DNA from: an uncultured Candidatus Thioglobus sp.
GTDB lineage: Bacteria > Pseudomonadota > Gammaproteobacteria > PS1 > Pseudothioglobaceae
Direction: 5' to 3'
Assembly: GCA_905618925.1 (NCBI GenBank)
Contig: CAJQTG010000001.1
Span: forward strand, 45,219 to 109,218
DNA: 64,000 nt
Numbering within the stretch: the first letter of the stretch is position 1; every line of letters begins with the position of its first letter. The notes under the pieces were generated by a model. It made no database searches. It was not told the DNA's origin and worked only from the letters and a program-made list of their open reading frames with translations. Below, piece after piece: positions 19,139-29,169 of the stretch. The position numbers were made by a program, and so were the translations under genes.

Positions 19139-20049
19139 TAATATTAAGCAAAAATAAAGCATTGAGGGCTGACATTCTTATGCTCATTGCTGCAGCCATT
19201 TGGGGCTTTGCATTTGTTGCGCAGAAAGATGCGGCAGAGACAATGGACCCATTTTTCTTTAATGCAGCTAGATTTTTTATTGGAGCTACAGTATTAATGC
19301 CATTAGTTTGGTATCTATCTAAAAAGAATACAACATCAATTAAGACAAAGGTTTCAACTAAAAAGTTATTATTTGCTGGAACTGTTGCTGGATTATTTTT
19401 ATTTACCGCTTCAAGTTTTCAGCAAGTTGGTATTGAATTCACAACGGCAGGAAAGGCAGGTTTTATAACGGGCTTATATATCTTTTTTGTTCCATTAATT
19501 GGAATTTTCTTAGGTCAAAAAACTAACTCTGGAACTTGGCTTGGAGGATTTCTTGCAGTTATTGGGTTATACCTTCTAAGTATCAATAAAGGCTTTAGTA
19601 TTGAGAAGGGCGATTTGTATCAACTAATTTGTGCCATATTTTTTGCAGCTCACATTTTAGTGCTAGGTTATGTTGCAAAAAGAATGGACCCTTTAAAGCT
19701 ATCACTTATTCAGTATATTGTTGCTTGTTTTTTAAGTCTTATTATTGCAATTGCCATAAAAGAAAATATTGAGTGGGATGCTATTATCATTACAGCAATA
19801 CCACTTCTCTATGCAGGAGTTATGTCAATAGGTGTTGGTTATACACTTCAAGTAGTTGCACAGCAACATGCTAAATCTTCCCATGCAGCAATAATTTTAG
19901 GCCTAGAAGGAGCATTTGCAGTGCTTGGTGGATGGCTTATTCTTGATGAAATGCTCACAATTAGAGGTTTTATTGGGTGCGCGTTGATGTTAATTGGAAT
20001 GCTTTTATCTCAGCTACTGCCAACTTTAAGGCTAAAAAAAGCAGCTTAA
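19135..20049 (+). CDS. EamA/DMT-family transporter (third, divergent)
   Basis: 304-residue EamA carrier with ten helices, only distantly related to the two before it. It has the DMT entry motif AAAIWGFAFVAQKDAAETMDPFFFNAARF and the family's second-repeat entry. The start at ATG 19135 gives a 4-base overlap with the previous stop; a GTG-type extension to 19108 would run 31 bases into that gene and is less likely. The segment SFQQVGIEFTTAGKAGFITG is typical of the YdcZ/RhaT-like EamA subgroup that includes many putative amino-acid exporters. Confidence 0.85.
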   Translation: MIILSKNKALRADILMLIAAAIWGFAFVAQKDAAETMDPFFFNAARFFIGATVLMPLVWYLSKKNTTSIKTKVSTKKLLFAGTVAGLFLFTASSFQQVGIEFTTAGKAGFITGLYIFFVPLIGIFLGQKTNSGTWLGGFLAVIGLYLLSINKGFSIEKGDLYQLICAIFFAAHILVLGYVAKRMDPLKLSLIQYIVACFLSLIIAIAIKENIEWDAIIITAIPLLYAGVMSIGVGYTLQVVAQQHAKSSHAAIILGLEGAFAVLGGWLILDEMLTIRGFIGCALMLIGMLLSQLLPTLRLKKAA

Positions 20050-20112
20050 GAGCTTTCCCATTCAACTGATATGACTATTAAGGGTTATTAATATAGGCTT
20101 AACTTAAATATA

Positions 20113-20892
20113 ATGAATATTATTGAACTTCAAAATATCACAGTATTTCAAGAAAGTAATAAAGTATTTGATGACTTTTCTTTAACCATTGATGAAAGTC
20201 AAAGCACGGTTATCTTAGGGCCAAATGGCTCTGGCAAAACAACCCTTTTAAAGTTATTGAATCGTGAGCTCTATATTGTAGAGAGTCAAGATAGCAGTAT
20301 TAAAATATTTGACAAAGAGAGATGGAATGTTCAAGATCTAAGGTCTAATCTTGGTATTGTTTCGCCACATCTGCAAAACAATTATTCTAATAGCGCTATT
20401 GGTTTGCATGTTGCTCTATCTGGGTTTTATTCTAGTGATGGAATATGGAAGCATCAAAATTTTGATGCTGAGATGCTAGATCGTGCAAATGAAGTTATGG
20501 ATCTTCTATCAATATCAAGCTTAAAGGATAGAAAATACTCATCAATGTCTACGGGCGAGCAGCGAAAGTTTCTTCTTGCAAGGTCTCTTGTTAATGACCC
20601 GGCAGTTTTAGTTTTTGATGAGCCAACGAGTGGTCTTGATATAAGTACTTGTTTTCAGTACCTTGAAATTATGAGAGAATTGATGAGTATGGGTAAAAAG
20701 GTAATATTAGTTACTCACCATGTACATGAGATTCCGCCTGAAATATCAAGAGTAATTTTATTAAAAAGTGGTAAGGTTATTATGGATGGCAATAAAGATG
20801 AAATTTTAACGAATAGCAACCTTACTAATCTTTTTGATTGGCCAATTAAAGTTGTAAAAGAAAATGGCTATTATCAGGCGTTGCCTGGATAA
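20113..20892 (+). CDS. Orphan ABC ATPase
   Basis: 259-residue stand-alone ABC ATP-binding protein. Walker A GPNGSGKTT at residues 36-44, signature MSTGEQRKFLLAR, Walker B AVLVFDEPTSGLD, and the H-loop in VTHHVHEIP. The double histidine after the switch and the LGIVSPHLQ Q-loop region resemble the ModF/YlmA-type ATPases, some of which work without a known permease. No permease or binding-protein gene is adjacent. It ends one base before the convergent end of hisD, so the two genes run into each other with no space for a terminator. Confidence 0.8.
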   Translation: MNIIELQNITVFQESNKVFDDFSLTIDESQSTVILGPNGSGKTTLLKLLNRELYIVESQDSSIKIFDKERWNVQDLRSNLGIVSPHLQNNYSNSAIGLHVALSGFYSSDGIWKHQNFDAEMLDRANEVMDLLSISSLKDRKYSSMSTGEQRKFLLARSLVNDPAVLVFDEPTSGLDISTCFQYLEIMRELMSMGKKVILVTHHVHEIPPEISRVILLKSGKVIMDGNKDEILTNSNLTNLFDWPIKVVKENGYYQALPG

Positions 20893-22191
20893 TTATTTCT
20901 TGTATGTGCGATAAAGCGCTGATTTAGCATGAGCCTGAAAACCTTCGCCATAAGCCAAGGTAGCTGCAGTTTCACCTAAATTTATAGCGCCTTCTTTTGA
21001 TGCCATTATTACACTAGACCTTTTTTGAAAGTCATAGACACCTAAAGGCGACGAGAATCTTGCAGTACTTGAGGTTGGCAAGACATGGTTTGGCCCAGCG
21101 CAATAATCACCTAAAGCTTCAGAAGAATATTTGCCCATAAAAATTGCACCTGCATGTTTAATATCATCTAATATAGATTCTGGATTCTCAACGGAAAGCT
21201 CAAGGTGTTCTGGAGCAATTTTATTCGATATTTTAATTGCTTCACTAATATCTTTTGTCAGAATTAGCGCGCCTCTATTTTTAAGTGCCGCTCGAATAAT
21301 ATGCTCTCTTTCCATTGTAGGAAGTAGCTTGTGAATACTATTATTAACTTCTTTAATAAAATCTTTGTCAGGACAAAGTAGAACTGATTGAGCTTCTTCA
21401 TCATGCTCAGCCTGAGAAAATAAGTCCATTGCAATCCAGTCAGGGTTTGTTGAGCCATCACAAATGATTAATATTTCTGAAGGTCCAGCAATCATGTCAA
21501 TACCAACTTGTCCAAATACTTGTTTTTTTGCAGTTGCAACATAAATATTACCAGGCCCAACTATTTTATCAACTTTAGGAATGGTTTCAGTTCCATATGC
21601 AAGTGCTGCAATTGCTTGAGCACCACCTATAGTAATAACCATATCGACTTCTGCAATATGAGCCGCTGCCAATACTAATTCATTGATAACTCCTTTTGGA
21701 GCGGGAACAACCATAATTAACTCTTTGACGCCTGCAACTTTTGCAGGAATACTGTTCATAAGTACAGAGGATGGATAGGCTGCCTTACCTCCAGGGACGT
21801 ACAGACCGACGCAATCTAAAGGAGTAATTTTTTGTCCCAATACTGTACCGTCATTTTCAGTGTAATTCCATGACTCTTGTTTTTGTTTTTGATGATAAGA
21901 TTTAATTCTTTCTGCGGCAACACAAAGAGCATCTTTTTGCTTTTGAACTAGGTTGTTGTATGATTTTTTAAGACTTTCTTTTGGGATAATTAACTCTGAA
22001 ACTGATTTGGCTTTAAGTAAGTCAAACTTTGAAGTAAAGCTTAAAACAGAACTATCTCCTTTATCCTTAACTTCTTTAATGATCTTTCTAACAGTATTAT
22101 TTACCTCTTCATCAGAGGAGGCTTCCCAAGAAATTAATGAAGAAAGCTTGGTATCGAAATCCTCACTACTCGAAGATAATAAGTTGATCAT
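20893..22191 (-). CDS. hisD: Histidinol dehydrogenase
   Basis: Last two steps of histidine synthesis: L-histidinol to L-histidine with two NAD+ and a zinc ion. 432 residues, normal. Family landmarks: [51 protein letters not shown] with zinc and catalytic residues, and [18 protein letters not shown]. Its ATG overlaps the end of hisG by 4 bases. Last gene of the minus-strand mlaC-murA-hisG-hisD cluster. With hut genes nearby, this organism both makes and degrades histidine. Confidence 0.96.
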   Translation of the reverse strand: MINLLSSSSEDFDTKLSSLISWEASSDEEVNNTVRKIIKEVKDKGDSSVLSFTSKFDLLKAKSVSELIIPKESLKKSYNNLVQKQKDALCVAAERIKSYHQKQKQESWNYTENDGTVLGQKITPLDCVGLYVPGGKAAYPSSVLMNSIPAKVAGVKELIMVVPAPKGVINELVLAAAHIAEVDMVITIGGAQAIAALAYGTETIPKVDKIVGPGNIYVATAKKQVFGQVGIDMIAGPSEILIICDGSTNPDWIAMDLFSQAEHDEEAQSVLLCPDKDFIKEVNNSIHKLLPTMEREHIIRAALKNRGALILTKDISEAIKISNKIAPEHLELSVENPESILDDIKHAGAIFMGKYSSEALGDYCAGPNHVLPTSSTARFSSPLGVYDFQKRSSVIMASKEGAINLGETAATLAYGEGFQAHAKSALYRTYKK

Positions 22192-22805
22192 AAGTTTTTT
22201 TCTATGCTTTTAATCCAGTCATTAATTTGACTATGTTTGGTATTAAAGGCTGCTGAATTTACAATAAGTCTTGAACTTATATTATGAATTAAATCTAGCG
22301 GAACTAAGTTATTGGCTTTGAGTGTGTTGCCAGTATCCACAAGGTCCACAATACAATCTGAAAGACCAACTATTGGTGCAAGCTCCATAGCTCCAGAAAG
22401 TTTGATAACTTCTACTTGCTGGCCTTTTGAGAAGAAATATTCTTTTGCTGATTTGACGTATTTTGTTGCTACTTTCAATGTGCTTTTATTTAAATTTTGG
22501 TTTTCCTTTGATGCGACCATAAGGCGACACTTGGAGATTTCAAGATCAAGTAATTCAAAAACACCATCAGCACCATGCTCTAATAGGACATCTTTTCCTG
22601 CGATTCCAAGATCTGCAGCCCCATGTTGAACAAACACGGGAACGTCGCTTGCCCTGATGACTATAACTTTAACATCTTCTAGATTAGTATCTAAAATTAA
22701 TTTCCTACTTTCAAGTTCTTTTTTGGAGACAGAAAGACCCGCTTTCTCAAGAAGAGGGAGTGTTTGGTCTAATATTCGACCTTTAGAAAGTGCGATCGTT
22801 AACAT
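22188..22805 (-). CDS. hisG: ATP phosphoribosyltransferase, short form
   Basis: First step of histidine synthesis: ATP plus PRPP gives phosphoribosyl-ATP. At 205 residues this is the short HisG(S) form, which lacks the C-terminal regulatory domain and needs the HisZ subunit for activity. HisZ is not in the window. Landmarks: [38 protein letters not shown], and the PRPP loop [18 protein letters not shown]. Between murA (21 bases upstream) and hisD (4-base overlap), an order common in Gammaproteobacteria. Confidence 0.95.
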   Translation of the reverse strand: MLTIALSKGRILDQTLPLLEKAGLSVSKKELESRKLILDTNLEDVKVIVIRASDVPVFVQHGAADLGIAGKDVLLEHGADGVFELLDLEISKCRLMVASKENQNLNKSTLKVATKYVKSAKEYFFSKGQQVEVIKLSGAMELAPIVGLSDCIVDLVDTGNTLKANNLVPLDLIHNISSRLIVNSAAFNTKHSQINDWIKSIEKNL

Positions 22806-22826
22806 GTCAGTATATAAATTATTAGT

Positions 22827-24086
22827 TTAGTGCTGAACGCGCTCTATATCTGCTCCCAGCATTTTAAATTTTTCTTCAATCATCTCATAGCCACGATCAA
22901 GATGATAGACTCGCTCAATAGTTGTTGTTCCTTGTGCAGCTAAACCAGCCAAAACTAGACTAGCAGAAGCTCTCAAATCTGTTGCCATAAGATTGGCGCC
23001 AGTTAATAATTTTACTCCTTTACACACAACAGTGTTGCCCTCAAGCTTAAGATTTGCTCCCATACGGCTGAGTTCAGGAACATGCATAAAGCGATTTTCA
23101 AAAATCGTTTCTGTAATAGTGCTACTTCCTTCTGCAATAGAATTAAGGGCCATAAATTGAGCCTGCATATCCGTTGGAAAGTTTGGGTAAGCGCTGGTTC
23201 GAATATCAACAGGCTGAGGTCTTTTCCCTTTCATATCAAGTTTAATTGAGTTTAGATTTGTTTGAATATCCGCACCAGTTTCAATAAGTTTTCCAATAAC
23301 TGCACGCATAGAGTCTGGCTCAATGTTATTCACAACAATTTTACCTCCAGTTATTGCAGCTGCAACTAGATAGGTTCCTGCTTCAATTCGATCTGGGCAA
23401 ATGGAGTAATCAATACCGTATAGATGGTCAACCCCTTGGATTACTATAGTGGAGGTATTTTCACCTATAATTTTCGCACCCATTTTTTTAAGACATAGAA
23501 TTAAATCTGTTACCTCTGGCTCTTGTGCTGCATTGTTAATAGTAGTCGTACCCTTAGCAAGAGTTGCAGCCATTATTATGTTTTCAGTCGCTGTTACAGA
23601 AATTAAATCAAAGTTAATATTTGTTCCAATAAGCTCATTTGTACTCGCATAAATATATCCGTTTTTAACATCAATCTTAGCTCCCATCTTTTCTAAAGCT
23701 GCAAGATGTAAATTAACTGGACGTGTTCCAATTGCGCAACCACCAGGAAGTGAAATTTTAGCTTTCTTATATTTTGCAAGCATAGGACCTAAAGTTAAGA
23801 TCGATGCCCTCATTGTTTTTACTAGTTCGTATTCTGCCGTTAAATTTTTAAGGCTTGATGAATCTATTGAAATTGAACTATCCTCCTCTAGTACAAAGCT
23901 AGAGCCCATATCCATTAATAATCTAAGGGTAGTAGAAACATCACTTAATTGAGGTGTATTCGATAGCTTTAATGGTCCATCAGCAAGAATTGATGAAAAA
24001 AAGATAGGTAAGGTAGCATTTTTGGACCCAGAAGTTTTTATACTTCCACTGAGCGGAGTTCCGCCATTAATTACTAATTTATACAT
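22827..24086 (-). CDS. murA: UDP-GlcNAc 1-carboxyvinyltransferase
   Basis: First committed step of peptidoglycan synthesis: enolpyruvyl transfer from PEP to UDP-GlcNAc. 419 residues, typical. The catalytic loop LPGGCAIGTRPVNLH contains Cys117, the residue alkylated by fosfomycin (Cys115 in E. coli), so the enzyme should be fosfomycin sensitive. The C-terminal RFMHVPELSRMGA and LRASASLVLAGLAAQG segments are conserved. Cytoplasmic. It starts 3 bases after the mlaC stop; the BolA/IbaG gene that often sits between them is missing. Confidence 0.97.
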   Translation of the reverse strand: MYKLVINGGTPLSGSIKTSGSKNATLPIFFSSILADGPLKLSNTPQLSDVSTTLRLLMDMGSSFVLEEDSSISIDSSSLKNLTAEYELVKTMRASILTLGPMLAKYKKAKISLPGGCAIGTRPVNLHLAALEKMGAKIDVKNGYIYASTNELIGTNINFDLISVTATENIIMAATLAKGTTTINNAAQEPEVTDLILCLKKMGAKIIGENTSTIVIQGVDHLYGIDYSICPDRIEAGTYLVAAAITGGKIVVNNIEPDSMRAVIGKLIETGADIQTNLNSIKLDMKGKRPQPVDIRTSAYPNFPTDMQAQFMALNSIAEGSSTITETIFENRFMHVPELSRMGANLKLEGNTVVCKGVKLLTGANLMATDLRASASLVLAGLAAQGTTTIERVYHLDRGYEMIEEKFKMLGADIERVQH

Positions 24087-24089
24087 ATA

Positions 24090-24728
24090 CTAAGATTTTT
24101 TAAGCATTTTTTGAATTAATTTTTCAACACCTTGACGTTTAATTTTAGAGTCATAACCGACTCTTTCTATATCTATTATGCTTATAGATTGATACTCTAA
24201 ATCATAGATTTTCCAGCTGTTTTTACGAATCAACTTAAGAATAACTGTGGTAGTTAAATTTTCATCTTCAAGGGATAATGAAACTTTAACCCGAGCAAGG
24301 TTTTCATTTTTACTGTAGTCATCATTGACAGATATTTTAATATTTTCCCAAATTGCTAAATCTGACAAAATTCCAATATATTCATTAATTAGAGAACTCT
24401 TCATGTCACGTTCAAATATTTTCTTTTGTCTTGAATCTAGCTGGCCCCAGTAACTACCTAAAGCCATCTCAGTGCTATATTCAAGATCTATGTAAGGGAT
24501 AATTTTCTTTTTAGTTAGATTAAGTGTTGACGCTAAAGTTCCATTATTACCTGACTGTAACTTAATAAAAGAGCAAACAACATCATTAGTAATAGCTCTC
24601 ACCTGATCTGTTGGAGTGTCTCCAGCAATTTTTGGCGAAATAGAAGGGCAAGATTCTGAGGCAAATATAATCCCGATAAAACATAAATTGATCAGGAAAG
24701 CCTTTAAAATATTAGGTATAAATTTCAT
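24090..24728 (-). CDS. mlaC: MlaC-like phospholipid-binding periplasmic protein
   Basis: 212 residues with a signal peptide (about residues 1-24, core ILKAFLINLCFIGIIFA). The body matches the MlaC/Tgt2 family that shuttles phospholipids between the outer and inner membranes: repeated short helices, YIDLEYSTEMALGSYWGQLDSRQKKIFERDM near the middle, and the WKIYDLEYQSISII strand near the end. Position directly before murA is the standard gammaproteobacterial mla operon tail, but mlaFEDB are not in the window. Divergent from uvrC. Confidence 0.8.
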   Translation of the reverse strand: MKFIPNILKAFLINLCFIGIIFASESCPSISPKIAGDTPTDQVRAITNDVVCSFIKLQSGNNGTLASTLNLTKKKIIPYIDLEYSTEMALGSYWGQLDSRQKKIFERDMKSSLINEYIGILSDLAIWENIKISVNDDYSKNENLARVKVSLSLEDENLTTTVILKLIRKNSWKIYDLEYQSISIIDIERVGYDSKIKRQGVEKLIQKMLKKS

Positions 24729-24766
24729 GCAGGTATTGTACTGTATTTGTGAATTAAATTAATGAA

Positions 24767-26560
24767 ATGCAGAATCAAAATATAAAAATAAAACTTAAAA
24801 ATCTGACTAAAGAGCCAGGTGTCTACAAAATGCTTGATAAGTTAGGTAATGTTATTTATGTTGGTAAAGCAAAAAATTTAAAAAATCGCGTTTCAAATTA
24901 TTTTATCAGCTCAAATCATAATGCAAAAACTCATCTCCTTCAAAAAAATATTGATAATTTTTCTATTATTATTACAAAAACTGAAACTCAGGCGCTTCTT
25001 CTTGAAAATGAGCTTATTAAGCAGTTCAAACCTAAATTTAATATACTTTTAAAAGACTCTAAAAGCTACCCTTATATTTACCTTAGTAATGATGCTCATC
25101 CTCGCTTAGGAATGTACAGGGGTAAAAAAAATAAAAATTATCATTATTTTGGGCCATACCCATCTTCGCATATTGCACGTGATGCTTTAGCTCTCCTTAA
25201 AAAAATATTTAAAGTAAGGCAATGTACCAATAGTTTTTATAGGGCCCGCTCTCGCCCTTGTCTAGAGTATCAAATTGGCTTATGTAGTGCTCCTTGTGTT
25301 GGAAAAATTTCGGATAACAAGTATGAGCAAGATGTTGATATGGTGTCACTTTTTTTGAATGGCAAAGCGAGCAAGCTTTTAAACCAAGTTTCTCAAAAAA
25401 TGAAAGATGCTTCTATTAATCTTGATTTTGAGGCTGCTGCTAAATATAGAGATCAGCTTATTGGCTTGAGAACAATTCAAGAGAGACATGGCTCTCAATT
25501 TAGCTCTGATATGGATGTTGTCAGTATTACAAATGATGCTGATACTCATTGCATCGAGGTAGTATTTGTACGGGGAGGTAAACAAGTTGGAAGTGAGACT
25601 TTCTTTCCAAAAAATGCAAAAAATGACTCTTGTGAAGAGGTTTTAAGTGCATTCCTGCCATTATATTATTTGGGCACAAAAACACCTAAAGAAATAGTGT
25701 TAAGTCATAAGCTAGAAGGTAAGTCTTTATTGGAGGCTGGCTTATCTACGAAGCTTATTCAATCTCCAAGAGTAGACAAAAAACATTATTTAGAGATGGC
25801 AACGCTCAATGCTAAAGAAAATTTAAAGCAACACCTTCTCTTAAGATTTACTAAGAAAAAACAATTGGAAGGAATTCAAAAAACATTAGCATTAAAAACT
25901 TTACCAAAGGTTATGGAGTGTTTTGATATAAGTCATACAATGGGAGAGGCTACAACTGCTTCATGCGTAGTATTTGAAATGGGGCTTCCTAAGGTTAGTA
26001 GCTATAGGCAATTCAATATTAAAGACATAACACCTGGCGATGATTATGCTGCAATTAACCAGGCAGTATATCGAAGATATTCACGACTTTTTGATTCAAA
26101 AAAAACTATGCCTGATGTAGTGTTTATTGATGGCGGTTTAGGTCAGCTTAACCAAGCAATTATGGTTATGAACTCAATTGGAATAGATTCAGTATTGTTA
26201 GTTGGAGTTGCTAAAGGTGAGGGAAGAAAGGCAGGTCTAGAGACACTTATTACAGTTGAAGATCAAAAAGTCAAAAAAATAACACTCCCACCCTATGATC
26301 CAGCACTCCTTTTAATCAACTATATTAGAGATGAATCTCACAGGTTTGCGATAAAAAATCATCGTCAAAAAAGAGCAAAAAAACGCACTACATCATCTTT
26401 AGAGTTAATTGAAGGGGTTGGCTTAAAGAAGCGCAGCGCTCTTTTAAACTATTTTGGAGGACTGCAAGAAGTGCAAAATGCAAGTGTTGATGAGTTACAA
26501 AAAGTAGTAGGTATTAATTCCAAATTAGCGATTAAAATAAACCAATCATTTAAAAAATAA
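24767..26560 (+). CDS. uvrC: Excinuclease ABC subunit C
   Basis: Dual-incision nuclease of nucleotide excision repair. 597 residues. N-terminal GIY-YIG domain (PGVYKMLDKLGNVIYVGKAKNLKNR, residues about 17-42), a four-cysteine region with RPCLEYQIGLCSAPC, a UVR segment near residues 200-235 that contacts UvrB, an RNase H-like domain with ECFDISHTMGEATTAS and FIDGGLGQL, and C-terminal helix-hairpin-helix units. Start at ATG 24767. A small membrane-protein gene follows after 8 bases. Confidence 0.97.
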   Translation: MQNQNIKIKLKNLTKEPGVYKMLDKLGNVIYVGKAKNLKNRVSNYFISSNHNAKTHLLQKNIDNFSIIITKTETQALLLENELIKQFKPKFNILLKDSKSYPYIYLSNDAHPRLGMYRGKKNKNYHYFGPYPSSHIARDALALLKKIFKVRQCTNSFYRARSRPCLEYQIGLCSAPCVGKISDNKYEQDVDMVSLFLNGKASKLLNQVSQKMKDASINLDFEAAAKYRDQLIGLRTIQERHGSQFSSDMDVVSITNDADTHCIEVVFVRGGKQVGSETFFPKNAKNDSCEEVLSAFLPLYYLGTKTPKEIVLSHKLEGKSLLEAGLSTKLIQSPRVDKKHYLEMATLNAKENLKQHLLLRFTKKKQLEGIQKTLALKTLPKVMECFDISHTMGEATTASCVVFEMGLPKVSSYRQFNIKDITPGDDYAAINQAVYRRYSRLFDSKKTMPDVVFIDGGLGQLNQAIMVMNSIGIDSVLLVGVAKGEGRKAGLETLITVEDQKVKKITLPPYDPALLLINYIRDESHRFAIKNHRQKRAKKRTTSSLELIEGVGLKKRSALLNYFGGLQEVQNASVDELQKVVGINSKLAIKINQSFKK

Positions 26561-26568
26561 ATTAGACT

Positions 26569-26748
26569 ATGTTTATATTGAGACTTCTAATTGCAGCGCT
26601 TGTAGTAAGTTATATTATTTGGCTTTTCTATAATCGAGTAATGGGAAAAAATCTTGGGTTATCAAAAGTTGCAACATGGGTTTTAGCAGCAACATTTTTG
26701 ATCTATCTTATACTTTCGGGGTTATCTTATATTGTAGAGGGTTTTTAA
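26569..26748 (+). CDS. Small two-helix membrane protein, 59 residues
   Basis: An ATG-to-TAA frame right after uvrC (8 bases) encodes a 59-residue protein with two hydrophobic helices: residues about 4-21 (LRLLIAALVVSYIIWLF) and about 36-54 (TWVLAATFLIYLILSGL), separated by a short polar turn NRVMGKNLG. Composition and helix pattern look protein-like, not random. No ribosome site stronger than ATTAGACT is visible, so it may be coupled to uvrC translation. Its stop overlaps the convergent HAD gene's stop by 4 bases. I do not recognise the family. Confidence 0.5.
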   Translation: MFILRLLIAALVVSYIIWLFYNRVMGKNLGLSKVATWVLAATFLIYLILSGLSYIVEGF

Positions 26749-27290
26749 GCTTTACTAGATATAACCAGGGTTTTTAAGTGCTTTGTGTTTGTCATTATCC
26801 GACTTGTTGCATTAACAATGATTGATAGTCTTGATACTTCCCACACTGGAAGATCTCTCATATGATCCCCCATATAATCAAAATTCCTCTCACCAAAGCG
26901 CTCTACTAGACTATCCGCTTTATTGTGGCTCGATAAATTAAAGTCTTTATTGCTAGCCATAACATCATCGAAAATCTTGAGGTGTTTGGCAACCGCAAAA
27001 GCATAATTTTTATGTGAAGCAGTAGCAAGTACTATTTTAGAGCCTTCTTTTTTTCGCTTCATTATGTAACTTATAACGTTATCATTGTATGGCAGCTCAG
27101 GAATATTAATTTCAAATCTCCTCACCAATTGATCTTTTAAATATCCTTTTCCCTTCCAAAGCCAAAAAAAATAATGTGCGATAAGCCATGGACTTTTGGT
27201 TAACACGCCTAATGATGATAAGAATAATAGATCGGTATCAATTAGTGTGTGATCTAGATCCACAATTAATGGCGTAGAGTTAGTTTCCAT
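26745..27290 (-). CDS. HAD-family hydrolase
   Basis: 181-residue haloacid-dehalogenase-fold protein, probably a phosphatase. Motif I DLDHTLIDTD with nucleophile Asp11 and acid Asp13, motif II in LATASHK, and the late acidic motif YMGDHMRDLPVWE. The arrangement and the stretch SLGVLTKSPWLIAHYFFWLWKGKGYLK resemble the HAD domain that is fused to UbiA-type prenyltransferases in some bacteria; here it stands alone. It overlaps the uup start by 11 bases and is probably co-transcribed with it. Substrate unknown. Confidence 0.8.
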   Translation of the reverse strand: METNSTPLIVDLDHTLIDTDLLFLSSLGVLTKSPWLIAHYFFWLWKGKGYLKDQLVRRFEINIPELPYNDNVISYIMKRKKEGSKIVLATASHKNYAFAVAKHLKIFDDVMASNKDFNLSSHNKADSLVERFGERNFDYMGDHMRDLPVWEVSRLSIIVNATSRIMTNTKHLKTLVISSKA

Positions 27291-29133
27291 TGTCTAATTC
27301 ACTCCATTTGTCATATAGTAATCTCACTTCTTTTTCCATAGAGCTTAATTTAATTGTCAAGTTTTGAGCATCTGGATTTTGATAAAAGTCAGGGTCTGAT
27401 AGTATTTTTTGAGACATTGAAATTTCATTTTCAAGATCTTCAATCTTCTCAGGTAATGATTTTAATAGTTGCTGTTCATTGAATGAAAGCTTTTGTGAAA
27501 TATTTTTAGATTTTGATTTAAGCTCTACATCTTTTTTAGGTTTAGTATTTATTTTTTCATTTTTTTGAACGATATAGTCATCATAACCACCAACATACTG
27601 CTCAATAATAGCATCACCCTCCATAACAATTGTTGAGCTTACAATGTTATTTAAAAAAGTTCTATCATGTGAGATAAGTAACAATGTTCCAGCATAGTCG
27701 ACTAACATTTCTTCTAATAATTCAAGCGTTTCGACATCTAAATCATTGGTTGGCTCATCAAGAACTAAAAGATTAGCAGGTTGAGATAGAATTTTAGCTA
27801 ACATTAATCGGTTCTTTTCACCACCAGAAAACATCTTAATCGGAGCCATCGCCTGTTTTCCTGTAAATAAAAACTGACGCATGTAACCAATTACATGTTT
27901 GCTTTTTCCATTAATATCAATAAAATCTTTACCACCAGATACAAAATCCATAGCTTTCATGTTGGGATTAAGTGACTCTCTCATTTGATCAAAGTAAGCA
28001 AGCTGAATAGTTTTTGAGCGCCTAATATTTCCTTTGTCTGGAGTAAGTTCTCCGAGAAGAAGTTTAATCAAGGTGGATTTTCCTGATCCGTTACCTCCTA
28101 TAATTCCTATCTTTTCACCTTTCAAGACTAAAAGAGAGAATAGCTTTACAAGCTCAAGTTGGCCAATTTTGTAACTTACATTCTTTACTTCAAAAACTAG
28201 CTTAGAGACGCGTTTCTCATCTTCTAAGGCATGAATTCTAACTTGACCTTGATGTTTGCGTTTATTTACAAACTGTTTTCTCATGTCTTCAAGAGCTCTG
28301 ACGCGGCCTTCATTCCTTGTTCGTCTTGCCTTTATTCCTTGGCGAATCCAAGTTTCTTCTTGTGCAAGTTTTTTATTAAACCGTGCATTTTCTAACTCTT
28401 CACTATTAAGTAGGTTTTCTTTTCTTTTTAAATAGTCTAAATAGCCACAGTCAAATATTGAAAGCTTTCCTCGATCAAGGTCAAAAATTTTATTAACTAT
28501 GCCATTTACAAATGATCGGTCATGGCTTATTAGAATTAGTGTTCCATGAAAGTCTTTTAGCATTTTCTCTAAATCAAGAATTGCAGTAATATCCATGTGG
28601 TTTGTTGGCTCATCAAGTAACAGAAGTTCTGGCTCCTGAACAATTGCCTTAGCAAGCATTACTCTTCTTTTCCAGCCACCAGAAAGTGTTGAAAGTTTTG
28701 CTGTCGGCTCTAATTTAAACCGGTTTAAAATTGTTTCAATTTGATGTAAATAGCGCCATAAATCTTTACTTTCTACTTTATTCTGCAGTCGAGAGCTTTT
28801 TTCAAAATCACCAACTTGTAATGAGTCGTGATAGTCAGCAAGCAATTTTCCAGTTTCACCGAGCCCTCGAGCGACAATATTAAATAGCGAATAATCATTA
28901 TCTTCGGGAGGTTGCTGCTCTAAGTAACTTATTCTAGTGCTATTTTTAACTTTTAAATTACCATCATCAGCATGAATAAGTCCTGCTAAAACCTTTAAAA
29001 AGCTTGATTTCCCTTCACCATTTCGACCAATTAAGCCTATCTTATCGCCTTTAAGGATAGTTGCATTAATTTCATCTAAGATAACTTTTTCAGAAAATCT
29101 AAGGGAAATATTGTCTAAGGTTATAAGTGGCAT
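27280..29133 (-). CDS. uup: ABC-F ATPase, Uup-like
   Basis: 617-residue ABC-F protein with two ATPase cassettes and no membrane region; these act on ribosomes or nucleic acid, and Uup affects precise excision of transposons and ribosome function. Walker A1 GRNGEGKSS near residues 36-44, signature LSGGWKRRVMLAKA, Walker A2 GGNGSGKST, signature 2 FSGGEKNRLMLAKI, both with DEPTN. The linker rich in Arg/Lys (IRQGIKARRTRNEGRVRALE) and the C-terminal coiled coil (about 545-617) are Uup hallmarks. ATG at 29133; a short divergent gap leads to ccmH. Confidence 0.9.
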   Translation of the reverse strand: MPLITLDNISLRFSEKVILDEINATILKGDKIGLIGRNGEGKSSFLKVLAGLIHADDGNLKVKNSTRISYLEQQPPEDNDYSLFNIVARGLGETGKLLADYHDSLQVGDFEKSSRLQNKVESKDLWRYLHQIETILNRFKLEPTAKLSTLSGGWKRRVMLAKAIVQEPELLLLDEPTNHMDITAILDLEKMLKDFHGTLILISHDRSFVNGIVNKIFDLDRGKLSIFDCGYLDYLKRKENLLNSEELENARFNKKLAQEETWIRQGIKARRTRNEGRVRALEDMRKQFVNKRKHQGQVRIHALEDEKRVSKLVFEVKNVSYKIGQLELVKLFSLLVLKGEKIGIIGGNGSGKSTLIKLLLGELTPDKGNIRRSKTIQLAYFDQMRESLNPNMKAMDFVSGGKDFIDINGKSKHVIGYMRQFLFTGKQAMAPIKMFSGGEKNRLMLAKILSQPANLLVLDEPTNDLDVETLELLEEMLVDYAGTLLLISHDRTFLNNIVSSTIVMEGDAIIEQYVGGYDDYIVQKNEKINTKPKKDVELKSKSKNISQKLSFNEQQLLKSLPEKIEDLENEISMSQKILSDPDFYQNPDAQNLTIKLSSMEKEVRLLYDKWSELDNGN

Positions 29134-29169
29134 ACGTTAAAATTAAAATTTTAAATAACAGCTATGTGA

